From: Paraconiothyrium sp. Pb-2020
Taxonomy: Eukaryota > Ascomycota > Dothideomycetes > Pleosporales > Didymosphaeriaceae
Direction: 5' to 3'
DNA length: 64,000 nt
Assembly (NCBI GenBank): GCA_022419385.1
Contig: JAJUBI010000010.1
Location: forward strand, 372,001-436,000
Shown here: in pieces, positions 21,413-32,300 of the stretch
Position numbering within the stretch: position 1 is the stretch's first letter
How the letters are laid out: the number at the start of each line of letters is the position of its first letter
The notes under the pieces: model-generated
What the model was told of the DNA's origin: nothing
The model's input: only the letters and a program-made list of their open reading frames with translations
Database searches by the model: none
Position numbers and translations under genes: made by a program

Positions 21413-22723
21413 GTTGAGGCGAACAGAGGTGTCGCCGGGGTTGTCGCCGCGCCACCCAACGCTTGGATAGATGGTACATTTATAATGAAAGGGCTGGCAC
21501 ATTGTGACGCTCCCTTGTAGCTCTTGGTACGGGTATACCTGCTCACTTGTTCGTTTCTACCCTGGTCATCTCACGCATTCTGGAGCTGTTCCGCGTTGTT
21601 CAAGCACGGATCCCCCAACGTGCCACTTGGCACACATGCTCCATTCGCATCGGAATACTCGATCCTACGTCTCTGAAGGCATTCCTTGCAACGTTAGAGC
21701 CCCGTTCGTCTCCACATCGAACATGTTACGAGTACAAATGTACGTCCTGCCGAGATCATGTGATCACGTGATGCACATACGATCCGTGATCGGTTCTCTC
21801 AATCGCGCATCTCATAAAATCTAGCGCGTGCAAGCAGACGGTACGAATCGAAGATTGGCGGCATAACTTGCAGAAATCCAGCACCCTTTCACAAAAATCG
21901 CGCGGATTCATGCAGGAGAAGGCGATGAGCGGGTTGCGGCATTGCGTGAGCTTGGTCTGGACGCGTCGGCGCAGGGCGGGACTGCGTGTCTTAGACACGG
22001 TGTCAGCCATTTCATCTCACGTTGATGCTTCCACCCGGAGCGACGCTGCACACGAAACTTGATCGCTGCGAAGGGACTGAGCCCGGACATGCATGAGCGC
22101 GATGCGCGGCTACGCGATGCGACGAGGGGGCGCTGTTCGATCCTGGTTCAGTCCGAAAAGGTGAATGAGCAGCAGGGGAGATGTGAAGCGACGTGGCGGG
22201 GCTGAGGAGGCGGTGACGTGGAAGTGTGCAGTCTTGACTTTGACTTTGGAGGATGTGGGCTTGCGGAGCTACCGTTGATCCACGCCAGCGTATGCAAAGG
22301 GGCTTGTTGGCAAGGTGACGGGGTGATGGATCGGACTGTGAAAAGGTGCCAAGTTGGCCATGTGATCAGAAAGCATGCGGCTGGCGATCCAGAACCGAGA
22401 CAGCAACGAAGCAAACATCATAGTGGGGCATGGTATCCGTCATGTGAAGTTCCGGTGGATGCTTCCCGTTTCGGTCGGGGCTGGTGGGCCCTCATCGCTT
22501 GGTTGACGCCCGTCTCTCCATGCTGTTGGAAAAACCGTAGGAAAAAGCAACGCTTTGGCGAGAAGCCGCATCCACGTTTGGTTCCTCGTCCCCAGCGCGC
22601 ATCTCCGTCGCAAAGGCAAGAGAAGTCCCCTGCACATGGTCAAATCACTATACCAACCACTGTTCTGCTGCTGAATTTCGTCCTCCAACACCACATACGT
22701 CCGGATCGATCCCCCAGTCGACC
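21413..22723. other. intergenic stretch
   Basis: A long plus-strand frame (22218-22829) overlaps the start of the next gene in a different frame and is not supported. Palindrome-like GATCATGTGATCACGTGAT lies at about 21751-21769; it may be a binding site. Confidence 0.35.
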
Positions 22724-23601
22724 ATGGCCGATATCACCAGCAGTTGGTTCTGGGTCTTCGTCGCCCACCTTCTCTTCTGGATCTACGCCACAATCACGGC
22801 ATGGATGGTTTGCGTCCTGCTCGGCATGATCGGCTTTCCCTTGCCTCGCAGCTTCGCCGAGTACGTTTGGTTCATATCGATGATGATTGAACCGCACTGA
22901 CTACGGCAGCTTCGCCAACCGCTGGGATCCTACGTGGACCTTTGCGTGTCTTGTACTTAGTATAGCTATTGGACTGACCTACCGCACTACGCGCATCGAG
23001 AGGGGAACTCCCGTGAACAGGTACATCTCCACCTCGAAGATCCTATCGAGTGCGCTCCACTAACATCCCCAGTATCCTCAGGTGGGCTCCTCCTATCAGC
23101 ATCTTTTCCCTCATCGCGCTGTGCACCGTCCCCCCTTTGATGCTTGCCCTCACCATCGCTACCGTTGTCGGGGTGTGGGGAGCGGCATACGCGTCAGGCT
23201 ACACCTCCGCCATACTCGTCGCCTGGTCTGCCTTCCTTGAAGCCCGTGCCGACCGCCCTTCCCTGGTCTTTCGCTTCGGATGGTACCCCGCCACCAACGA
23301 TCTTGTGGCCGATTCCGACGATGTCATCATCGTTCCCGACGATCCTACGGCACTCGACGAGGTCGAGCGCAAGGTGATTGCATCCAAGCTGAGCGAGAAA
23401 CTGTGCGCAGTGGTGCGGTCTATGAGCACGGAAGAGAGGGAGGACAGGGAGGCGGAGTTGAGGCGGGGACTGAGTGTGCTGTTGAGCCCGGAGTGGCGTG
23501 TGCCGCATGCGGCTGAGTTGGAGAGGGAGAGGGAAGTCGATCTGCTGCGGCCAATGTGGACGCAGCCGTTTTGGACCAGGTTCGAGGATGAGAGGTTGTG
23601 A
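22724..23601 (+). CDS. four-helix membrane protein, three exons
   Basis: Clear structure: exons 22724-22860, 22910-23020 and 23073-23601, 258 residues. Intron 1 is 49 nt (GTACGT, CACTGAC branch, CGGCAG). Intron 2 is 52 nt (GTACAT, CACTAAC branch, CCCCAG). Both phase-2 junctions keep frame. The start MADITSSWFWVFVAHLLFW leads into hydrophobic segments at about residues 8-40, 55-70, 90-115 and 116-142. The last includes LALTIATVVGVWGAAYASGY. A cytosolic tail of about 110 residues follows, with acidic (DSDDVIIVPDD) and helical Glu/Arg-rich parts (TEEREDREAELRRGL). No signal peptide distinct from the first helix. No known transporter motif recognised; a membrane adaptor is one possibility. Confidence 0.82.
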
Positions 23602-24453
23602 GTAGATGGCGATCGAGCACGCTCCAGGGCGCGCCTGGGATAACTTGGGTGTGATGGAAAACGTGAACGGGAAAGTATGAAGGTTGGGTGGGCAGAAAAA
23701 ATAGTAGCATGGTGACACGAATGACGATGGGTTCTAGTGCGTGTGCGGCTGTATGCCTCTGGTACTGTGCAAGATCCTCATACCCACGAGAAGATATCAG
23801 GGTTGGTGCTTCCCATGCCCGCCGATGGCGACACTCCTCTGGTCAAAACCTCGGCCCACATCTGACGTGCTCTTTGCGCAATGTACAAACGTCCTGACCA
23901 GGCAGCTACGCGGCGCACAAGCACAAGCTTAACGATGCTCGCTGCAGCCAGAGCGCAATTTTGGCTGCCCAGAGACGGCGGCAAACCGCCGCTGGCCTGG
24001 TAGGTGGCCATACGTGGCCGCCTTGCACAGGGTCTACAGTCGTTTTCAGTGGGGTAACAGAGCTAGGAGTCCTGGAAAGATGGTCTGGGCTTCTTGGGAC
24101 ATGCCATCAAGCAGTGGATCGATAGCCATTTCGACATCAGGGTCTTGTATCCCCTGCAACTGTGTAAATCATCATTAATGCTACGTACTCTGCGCCAGAT
24201 TGGAAGTGAAGCCTGCGACGGGGAGTTCCGGTACAGCTCACCGCCCCCCTCGCTGGCACAGATGTAGCTTTCTTAACGGGAGGCTGCTTCGTCGGTATCG
24301 TGAAGGCGCTCGATTCTGGCATCCTGTTCTCTTGGAAACATTCCAGTTGACAATGTTGACCGTAAAATCCACGGAGAATCGGTTTGGTAGAGTGCGATCG
24401 CGCGCTTCGAACGACTGGAATCAACCACGGTACGCTCAGGTCGGACGCTGCAC
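23602..24453. other. intergenic stretch between convergent genes
   Basis: No supported coding frame. It holds the 3' ends of the four-helix membrane protein gene and of the minus-strand 349-residue gene. Confidence 0.4.
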
Positions 24454-25503
24454 TTATGCCGCGCGTCCTTTTCCCTTGTCCAGCTTCGGCCCCCCTGCAA
24501 GTGCGACGACATCATCCCCTTCATTCTTTACCTCAGGTAAACGGTGACCTGTCTCTCGATCCTTCGCCTCTATACCAGCCAGAGCTGCTTCGATCCCTCG
24601 GTTGGCCTTCTCCGTTTCCATGTCCCAAGTCAAGTTGCGAAGCGACGTCTCATCACCCGCGATGCACACCGTCATCTTTGCCGGATACTCCGTGGTCCCT
24701 TCCACCACGTAGAGGAGGATGCAGTACTCCCATTCCGGGCGTGGCACAGGCGCGCTCGAGGGGACGCGGTACCTGCGGGCCAGCCGGCTGAGAGCGATGC
24801 GAACCGGCGGGTTCTTTTGATCGCTTTCTCGGCCGAAGTCGATGTTGATGAGGCCGTCTTCCACCCAGGCATCGGCACGCTTCAATTCGGTCTCATCCTG
24901 CTTGGCATACACGCGATAGCTCTTCCTCGCCCGGTCCCTACGCCCCACATCGCCTGGCTTCTCGCTTTGACGATGACTGACCTGTGCCTCGTGTTTTGCA
25001 CCGAAACCTTCGAGGCCATCGAACAATCTAACCAAGCCATCCACGTGATGGGTATCGGAGCCCTCACGTTTTGGCATCTCCGGATCGCGATGAGATCGGC
25101 CTGGTGGGGGCCACGGGGAAGTCTTCGCTGGTTCACTTTGCCTGTTGCTCACGCTGGTGGCTATGCTCCCGTGCGCAACCCGAACTTCACCGTCATTCTG
25201 ACCGGTTCCAGGGTTCGATTTGGGATGTTTGTTTGCCTTGACCCTGTGCTTTGCGAGGGCTTCTGTCGAAGGCCAGCTGGGTGGTGGTTGTGCCTGACCC
25301 GTGACCGTTCGTCTCGAGCTGGCCGCCCGTGCACGTTCAGCGGCGAACTTCCTGACGTGTTTTTTCAACTCGTTCTCTGCCTTTGCATATATCCGATCGA
25401 TCGACTCTCCGGTATTCGAATCTACACCGATCCCGGCGGTATCGTTATCTGCACCCCCACGAGCGTCGGGGACCGGCCTCGATGGCTGGGTGCTATCCGC
25501 CAT
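24454..25503 (-). CDS. 349-residue protein of unknown family
   Basis: Intact single frame from ATG 25503 (MADSTQPSRPVPD). Residues 1-180 are polar and low-complexity, with a basic helix KAENELKKHVRKFAAERARA near 40-60. A likely folded domain at about 185-325 begins ARKSYRVYAKQDETELKRAD and contains a beta-rich core (WEYCILLYVVEGTTEYPAKM, TVCIAGDETSLRNLTWDMET). The end is KLDKGKGRAA, a common kind of lysine-rich fungal C terminus. No membrane segment, signal peptide or catalytic signature. It is divergent to the kinesin-like gene, with about 515 nt between the starts, so the two could share regulation. The folded domain may be a lineage-specific module. Confidence 0.65.
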   Translation of the reverse strand: MADSTQPSRPVPDARGGADNDTAGIGVDSNTGESIDRIYAKAENELKKHVRKFAAERARAASSRRTVTGQAQPPPSWPSTEALAKHRVKANKHPKSNPGTGQNDGEVRVAHGSIATSVSNRQSEPAKTSPWPPPGRSHRDPEMPKREGSDTHHVDGLVRLFDGLEGFGAKHEAQVSHRQSEKPGDVGRRDRARKSYRVYAKQDETELKRADAWVEDGLINIDFGRESDQKNPPVRIALSRLARRYRVPSSAPVPRPEWEYCILLYVVEGTTEYPAKMTVCIAGDETSLRNLTWDMETEKANRGIEAALAGIEAKDRETGHRLPEVKNEGDDVVALAGGPKLDKGKGRAA

Positions 25504-26018
25504 GCAATCTCAGAAAATTGAAATACGGCTTGCATGGGTGATTGGACAGATAAGGGTCTGTAGGCTCTGGTGTTTGCGTTGATGCCTAAGACGTTACACC
25601 GCCGAAACACGCCTGTTCGAAAAGGGCTAGTCTGACGCGGTGGCAGCCTGGCGCTGGAGTTGGTCCGCCGACCACGTCTCAAGCTTCGACTTTGCATCTC
25701 TGGGCTGGGATATCTCCAGCACAGTTCGTCCGCATGGCTCCATAGACAGCAGCCGTGGACCTATCGTTATCCCATGACCACGTTTCTCACCGTCCATCTT
25801 TCGTGTTCCACTCTTCTATACTATCGACGGGCTTTCCTCTCTGCCACCGTCTTCGCTGGAGCTGCCGCTTGGTCCCCACTGAACAGACCCCAAGTCCGGC
25901 GCAAAGTCACCTGGACCTCGTAACCATCTTGAACCCTTCCAAAAATAGGCTTCCCGTGTCGCTCCCACTCCGGCCAAAACTGGTCTTTCCCGGACATCTC
26001 ATCTGCACGCCGTCCGCC

Positions 26019-27620
26019 ATGGCTGAGGAAATTGGATGGGTACCCTGGGAGGAAGCGAAGAAAGTCATAGATGACGCCAACAAGTTTGCAAAAGACGTAC
26101 TCGCCGAGAAGGAGAAGGACTTCGAAAAAATCAAAGGAACGCTCAGCGATCGCATCGGCAGCCTAGGAACGGATTTGGAAGAGGAGAAAAAGAGGAACGA
26201 CGACCTCTCGTCGGACTACCAGTCTCTCGTCAAGCGCAAAAACGAGATTGAGCAAGAGCATGGCCGAATTCTACAGGAATTTCTCGATACGAAGAATCCC
26301 CTCCAGCTATTTCTCAAAGTCCGCTGCGCCCCGTTACCTGGACCGCCACCGCCCAAAACAAACACTAGAACGCACTCCACCACCGCGTCGGTGCCTACAA
26401 AAGACAATAAAAGTGCCTACACCTTCACCCTCACCCAGGTGAGGAACGATGCCGGCGGCTATACCTTCAACGTCCACCGCACCTTTGTGGGTGCGAAAGG
26501 CGAAGACACGGACTCAATCTGGCACACCATGAAACCGTTGGTAGAGAGGGCCTTTCGAGACACGCATCTAATCATTCTTGCACACGGCGAAACCAACTCA
26601 GGTAAGACGTCAACCTTGTGGACGGGCCACGGAGAGGACCCTAATAGGATCGAATCTCTCCTGTCCCACATTGGTAGATTTGCCTTCGATCCTTTGGCAG
26701 AGGACCGACGGGGCTGGAGCCTCAAAGCAACATGGATCGAAGTATACAAAGACAAGCTGTACAATCTCGTACCATCATCATCAGATGGAGACGGGCTCGA
26801 GTACAAGCACACTATCCCTGACCCTAAACCTAATCCCCCTAAACCCAATATCCACTATCATTCGGGTCTGGCAGACCACATTTCGGTCAAAGATGGAACC
26901 AAAGGCCGCATCTATCTCCACGCCACTGAAATTGAATCTGAAGAGGCGCTCAAATCACTCTGCGAGAAGGCCATGAACAAGCGACGCACAAGGGGTACAG
27001 CTGGTAACAAAGCCTCTTCGCGTAGCAATGCTGTACTAGACCTATACATTCTTGACCAGCACAAGAAAGTTCGGGGTGCCATAACAATGGTAGACATGTT
27101 CGGTGCTGAACAGGTGGATACTAGTTCTACGGACAGCAAAGCCGAAAGGAAGTGTGCCATGCAAAACACTAGTGACGTGGGCAAGTACCTACGCAAACTT
27201 TCCCGGCTCAAGGCCACCGAAGCGTCTGCCCTCCGAACCATAGAAAAGGGTAAGGAAAGGTCGAAGCTATTAAGACTGTTGCTGGGCGGGCTAGAGGGAT
27301 CGAAGCTGCAAGATCCGCTAGATACAGCTGCGCAAGGGGAGACGCCGCGTCTCCCGCGAGTCGCCGTGCTGGGCCATATCGTGGACAGCACGACCCACGA
27401 CGAGGCCAACAAACGCACCATGGACACGTTAAAGACTTGGGGCCGACACCTACGAAAGCAGGACTTCATGGATAGCGACTTTGAGCCGGAAATGTGCGCC
27501 AACTGCAAGCACGCGGCGGAACAGTTGAGGTCGATGCAGGAGCATGGCGAGCAGGAACATGGCGAGCAGGAACATGGTGAGCAGGAGCATGGCGAGCAGG
27601 AGCATGACGATGTAGGATGA
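26019..27620 (+). CDS. divergent kinesin-14-like motor protein
   Basis: Single exon, 533 residues. The ATG at 26019 has a good context (GCCATGG). A coiled coil at about 15-90 (NKFAKDVLAEKEKDFEKIKG) precedes a C-terminal motor, the kinesin-14 arrangement. DTKNPLQLFLKVRCAPLPG sits where minus-end kinesins have their neck and first strand. Motor motifs are present but altered: P-loop HGETNSGKT (189-197) for YGQTGSGKT, switch I NKASSRSN (330-337) for SSRSH, and switch II VDMFGAE (358-364) for VDLAGSE. KERSKLLRLLLGG matches the NSKLTxLL helix. Lys196 and Thr197 of the P-loop remain, so nucleotide binding is possible. Loss of the switch I His and the SE pair suggests weak or no ATP-driven motility. 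The tail has CANCKH and then an EHGEQ repeat. Confidence 0.82.
   Translation: MAEEIGWVPWEEAKKVIDDANKFAKDVLAEKEKDFEKIKGTLSDRIGSLGTDLEEEKKRNDDLSSDYQSLVKRKNEIEQEHGRILQEFLDTKNPLQLFLKVRCAPLPGPPPPKTNTRTHSTTASVPTKDNKSAYTFTLTQVRNDAGGYTFNVHRTFVGAKGEDTDSIWHTMKPLVERAFRDTHLIILAHGETNSGKTSTLWTGHGEDPNRIESLLSHIGRFAFDPLAEDRRGWSLKATWIEVYKDKLYNLVPSSSDGDGLEYKHTIPDPKPNPPKPNIHYHSGLADHISVKDGTKGRIYLHATEIESEEALKSLCEKAMNKRRTRGTAGNKASSRSNAVLDLYILDQHKKVRGAITMVDMFGAEQVDTSSTDSKAERKCAMQNTSDVGKYLRKLSRLKATEASALRTIEKGKERSKLLRLLLGGLEGSKLQDPLDTAAQGETPRLPRVAVLGHIVDSTTHDEANKRTMDTLKTWGRHLRKQDFMDSDFEPEMCANCKHAAEQLRSMQEHGEQEHGEQEHGEQEHGEQEHDDVG
27540..27608. repeat. 15-nt tandem repeat coding EHGEQ
   Basis: About 4.5 copies of GAGCATGGCGAGCAG with synonymous changes at the ends of codons. 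It forms the extreme C terminus of the kinesin-like protein, in frame. Confidence 0.9.
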
Positions 27621-28261
27621 GGTCACATGCTGGGCTTGGGAAGAGTAAGGTTAGAGCGAAGTACAAAGACCCAACTATGCTGTCATCTCATTATCTGCCT
27701 CTTCTGTTTGACCCACGTTGATTGCGTGGCCTGATGGAAAGAGACCCCTTGAGGTACGTGCGGCGTGCCCGCAACGACTATTGGGACGTTTCCTACCACA
27801 ACTCATCATAAGGATTAATGGAATTTGTTTGATTAGAGATGCGTAATTACCTCACGGTTCACCTTAAAAGTGCATATGAAGGTGATTTCTCGCCACTTGG
27901 CTCAGGGCGCTGAACGACACCTCTTTTGCCATGCTGCCGAAGTAACTCTGCGCGGCAGCCTGGGCGACGGCAATCACCTAGGCCTCCCGATGAGATGGGG
28001 CAGGGCACAGAAGCGATCGTGTGGACACACAAGTCCGAGGATCGGCCTAACCAGGCTCTCGTCATAACGTTCACATGATCTAAATTGCATGCTCTCCACT
28101 GGCCGAGATGAATCTACAGAGCCACGACGCTGTGTTATCCTTCTAAGGATCCATGTTCGTAAGCGGAGAAAAACACGAAATGTGTCTCTCGTATGGAGTG
28201 GCAACCATCTCCTAGTTCAAACATTCCCGCTGTGTCGGTCACAAACGACCACTCTTCGTCT
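27621..28261. other. intergenic stretch between convergent genes
   Basis: Holds the 3' ends of the kinesin-like gene and of the minus-strand four-exon gene. No other feature seen. Confidence 0.4.
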
Positions 28262-29308
28262 CTACTCAAGCATTCTTCGCACGCCTCCTAGTATGGGATT
28301 CACCACGTTATTGACCCCCTGATTGAACCCCCAACTCTGTTTGTTGCTGGGGGGTGCAGACGGAGGCTGCAAGTGCAAGTCGGCAGCGCCGATATTGCCC
28401 GTCGGATGCAGCAACGAGTTGCCCAGCAGCACAGTCATGTCATCGTCGGAGTCGTCGGCCACGGTCCAAAGGTTCTCGATCCCGATCGTGACCGGGGACT
28501 GCAAGGTTCCGCCGAGCACGACGTCGTCTACCCTACCTGCAGGAACTTGTATGATCATCTGCGTATAAAGCGTCAGCTCGCGGTCTGGTGGTATCCAAAC
28601 AGCACTTACGTAGATGGAAGCATTCTCAAGCTTCGGCTTCTTTGAAGGACGGTCTTCCGCACTGTCGCTGCCGGCACCATCACCGGGACGCCTATCAGAC
28701 GGCATCTTCTCCTCGTCATCGGTGTCCTCTCCACGCTCATCGTTGGTAGGAGGTCCACGTTTTCCGAGGAGCTGAGGGACCGTCGCGGGTGCTTTGCCCT
28801 CGGTGGTCTCGGCCGGAGACCGACGACTCGCCGTCGCCTAGAGGAATGTCGCCAATCTCCAGGCGAGGTAGAGGTTTAATGGAAGAGTTCTCCGAAACTT
28901 GGCATTCGAGATTAGCTGCGAACGTGACTGGGCCGGTGTCGGATCTTACCACTGCCTGTGGCCACCTGGGCGAGGCCGCCATCAGTTGCAGATTGCTTTA
29001 CGGCAAGCATAGAGGCTGCACCTGGAGCTGCTTTGCGAGCAATCGTGGCTCGTCCACTGGGTGCCCTACGGCCGAACGATGGCCCCGTGCTGTTACTGAT
29101 GGCTGAGGTGCGGCTTTCACGATGCAGGTGAGCAGTATCGGAGGCTGCATTCGCAATGAGTGAGCATGTGACGTGTTCAGCTTTGTAGTGTGCACGTACC
29201 GATGTTAGATGTTGTTTCGGCATTCTCACTCGCTGCGGGCTTCATGATGTCTGCCGGTGGGCGTACGTGGCTGGCACCCTGAAGGTGGTCACGATCTTGG
29301 GGAGACAT
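28262..29308 (-). CDS. four-exon nuclear-type protein, unknown family
   Basis: Exons by splice signals: 29308-29200 (MSPQDRDHLQGASHV), 29144-28950, an exon ending at 28610, and 28558-28262. Introns 1 (55 nt, GTACGT to AATGCAG) and 3 (51 nt, GTAAGT, GCTGAC branch, CGCAG) are clear. The middle intron has a strong GTAAGA donor at 28949. The strong TAG acceptor at 28838 sends the frame to an early stop at 28737. A weaker AAAG acceptor at 28792 keeps the long downstream frame. A shorter product starting at ATG 28982 would use the TAG acceptor in frame. Downstream sequence has a Lys/Asp-rich linker (PQLLGKRGPP, TDDEEKMPSDRRPG, SKKPKLENA), suggesting nuclear location, then an acidic end with ADDSDDDMTVLLG. 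No family recognised. Confidence 0.55.
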
Positions 29309-32300
29309 GGACTGGGTACGCGAAGTAGTAGGTCTTAACCACGGCGAGTGTGGTACCAAGCGCTGCTCTGAGGCGATTCGTATTGGTCGTACGAGAATAG
29401 ACCACATGCAGGGATATTTATACCTGAAAATTAAATGGTTGACGTTCCATCACCTGATCTCACTAGCTGACCATTTCACACTAAGCGGTTGCTGTTTGTA
29501 GGGGTTTGGGTATAGTTGCGCTACAAGATTCCGCCTCCTCTGTTAAACGGCGCAATTGTTTACCATCTCAGTTTCGTCCTGCTGCATACCTCCCGCAAAC
29601 GGTGGTCTTTGATCTACTTGTCCTAGTTTCTCTAGTATCTGGGTTATTCTTGGAATGATATAGTTTCCTTTTCGACCTTGTTTCCATGAACTATGCGTTC
29701 ATGGTTAGGCCAGTGACTGGACTAGGACTCTCGCGATGGATGGTTTCAATGTAATCGGGTCAGCACCTGCGGCGTTGCTAAGTAGAACGGGCTTATGCTG
29801 CCTAAGTGTGAATCCACATGAGAGCGAGATTCAAGCCACGGCTACTTTTAGAGCGCACATGATCATCCTTCGAGTATAGCCACGCGACCTTTAGGATGTG
29901 CTAATTGTTTGGTAAGAAAGGAATGTGAATTTAGGATATAATTCAGCTGCCCTTTTGAGTGAATGATATTACTTTGCAGTACGTGGAAGACTACCTTGTG
30001 TGTAACAAGTCGGGGCTTAACTACTAGTCTGCCTATTAGCTTTTTTAAATGTGGAAATAATCGTTGGGGTGGCCGCCCCCATGATTGGGCGCGTTGGCGC
30101 CTCGGCAATCATCATGCTCACGGCGGCTTGTGGCTGCTAATGGCTCAGACATCAGCAAGAATATATCTAAGCGTTGTATACACCGGCACAAGGCAGTCGT
30201 AAAAAGAAAATTAAAATATAAGCTATCTAATACACCAGCGCACTGTCAGGCCGAGCAACAGGCCTACTGGATGCTAACCCGCCAACTCGTAATACTAGCT
30301 AAACAACATGTATAACTTACAGAAACCCTTACTTACGCCAAGGGTACTTTATCTCAACAGCGACGTATACTACGGCCACCGCAACAACTCCATCTCCCAT
30401 CTTATGCCATCATGGTCGCCTCAAAGGTCGGATTAATCTATTTATTAAATACTCCCGCGAGTTCCTGAAGAAGATGATAGTGATATCCTCCAAACTGATG
30501 CAATTTGCTGGCAGCCTCATAGGCCGGATTCTCGCGTCCATGAGTCAAATGGAGGCTGGTTTCCGATTGGAGCGGCGACTCACAATCGGTGGCTATTGTT
30601 TCAGTGGTGATAGTATCGCCTAGACGCGAAGAAGTTACCGAGACTGTTAGATTGTTGGAGTCTCTGAAGCTCTACAGCATTTTCCCTGTCTTGATGAGAA
30701 GTGGTGGGTACGGGTTCTCCGACTGCTCTCGGACCATGACCAATGTGCGAGCGACGACGAAGTAGAGATTTACCGACGACACCTTAATATGAGACCTGCG
30801 TGTACTTTGAGACAACTCAAACCTGCGTCAGCGAGCAGTGCGAAGACATTTCCGCACAGAGATCTTTTCAGCGTAGGCACTGACGAACACCCGCTCACAG
30901 CAGACTATGGTCATGCTCTGCTTGACGCTACGGTCTCAGGTGCTGAGACGGCTGCGTGATACTATCAGACGGTTCAATGGTGGAGGCGAATGAGGATAGC
31001 TACACGGATCTACTACATGTAATGCGTGATGGCGCAGCAGCAAGATTGGATACTATAACAAAGATTTTATAGCAGCTAGTTTTGAAGTCTTTCTCCGGGT
31101 GTCGAACAGAATCTTCCCCTGAACGCTGCCTCGCAATATGTGATTCTGTGCTGTGTCTACTTCGAAACTGCTTATTTAACGTGTAATGCCTCTCCGTGCT
31201 ACCCTATGCTATCTACATGAGTGTCTCGGCGTTGAGGCTGCATTTTTGATGTCGGAGTCGCAGGAGTGACGAGGGCCCTTTGCTCCAGCCGACGAGTTAG
31301 CCGCAGATCGAGGCTAGATAGGGGTCTGCGGGGGGCTTGCATCAAGTCCCTCTGCCACACTTGAAGCCGACCGTATCGGCGAGCTAAATGTAATGGCAAG
31401 CTCGCGTATCTCGCCTTCATCTCTCGTTGGGACGTCCTCGATCGCGGGAATATGCTGGTTAACGCATTGCAGTCCGTGCAAAATCACCCGGCGCGCGAAT
31501 GCATGTACGTACTTGGCATGTTAGGAGTGGGACGAATAATCGATCGCGACATCATCAGCGCTTCATGCTAGTTGGGTAAGACCTGACGCGTTATAGGCTA
31601 GGTCAGGATGATCCAAGGACGAACGATCGTGTAGACAGTCCACGGACTAGGTCTCTGCGACAATAAAGCCCAAGATTCATCGAACTCTAGAGAAACCTTA
31701 CCGTGGAGGCATCTGGGTGCAAAGCAAGGAAAAACTACACATTGTCTCAGTCTGGTGGCAGCTCGAGGTCTCAACTGACCGGCCATGATGGAAATGGCAG
31801 CGAGCGCAGCGAGCGCAACGAGCGAAGTTGCGGTGATTTGTGTGGAATAGGTCACTATTGGCTTGTGTGCCCGACTTAGCAACAAAGTACGGCACGTGCG
31901 ACTTGCACGTTGAGTTGTTGACATTTGATGCGATCCAAGGGTGTAGTCAAGGTGAGATGGCCAAGTTTCAATCAAGTATGGATTTAGTAGGAGAAGCGAA
32001 CCCGCTGTCCAGTTGTCTACCTGAAGTATTCGTCTGTTTGCGACAGTGTGGGTAGATATGGCGCCCTGGCTCTGCCCTGGCGAGCATAGTGTACGTAATG
32101 TATAGAGACGAGAGATGGTATAAAGGCTTCCATCGTAGATCATGCATTAACAGCTTAGGATGCTAACAAGAGTTTCATATGGTTACTTCTTATTATCGCT
32201 CAAACCTCTCAATTGCCAGCCGCCTCTAATCTAGCAGCTGAGAGTACGTGTCGGTAAAGAGACATGTTTGTCCTATCGTAAAGCATGGGGGCAACCGGAT

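Noticed and set aside
22218..22829. 203-codon plus-strand frame
   Set aside because: It overlaps the first exon of the three-exon membrane protein in another frame, while the latter has two consensus introns.
24544..25521. 325-codon plus-strand frame
   Set aside because: Antisense shadow of the 349-residue minus-strand gene, whose translation has normal composition, a clean ATG and a typical Lys-rich end.
17254..27620. a secondary-metabolite cluster or a Starship-type mobile element
   Set aside because: No synthase, P450, transporter signature, tyrosine-recombinase captain, or terminal repeats were seen.
31598..32143. 181-codon minus-strand frame
   Set aside because: Mixed composition, crosses a simple GCGAGC repeat, no start context or family.
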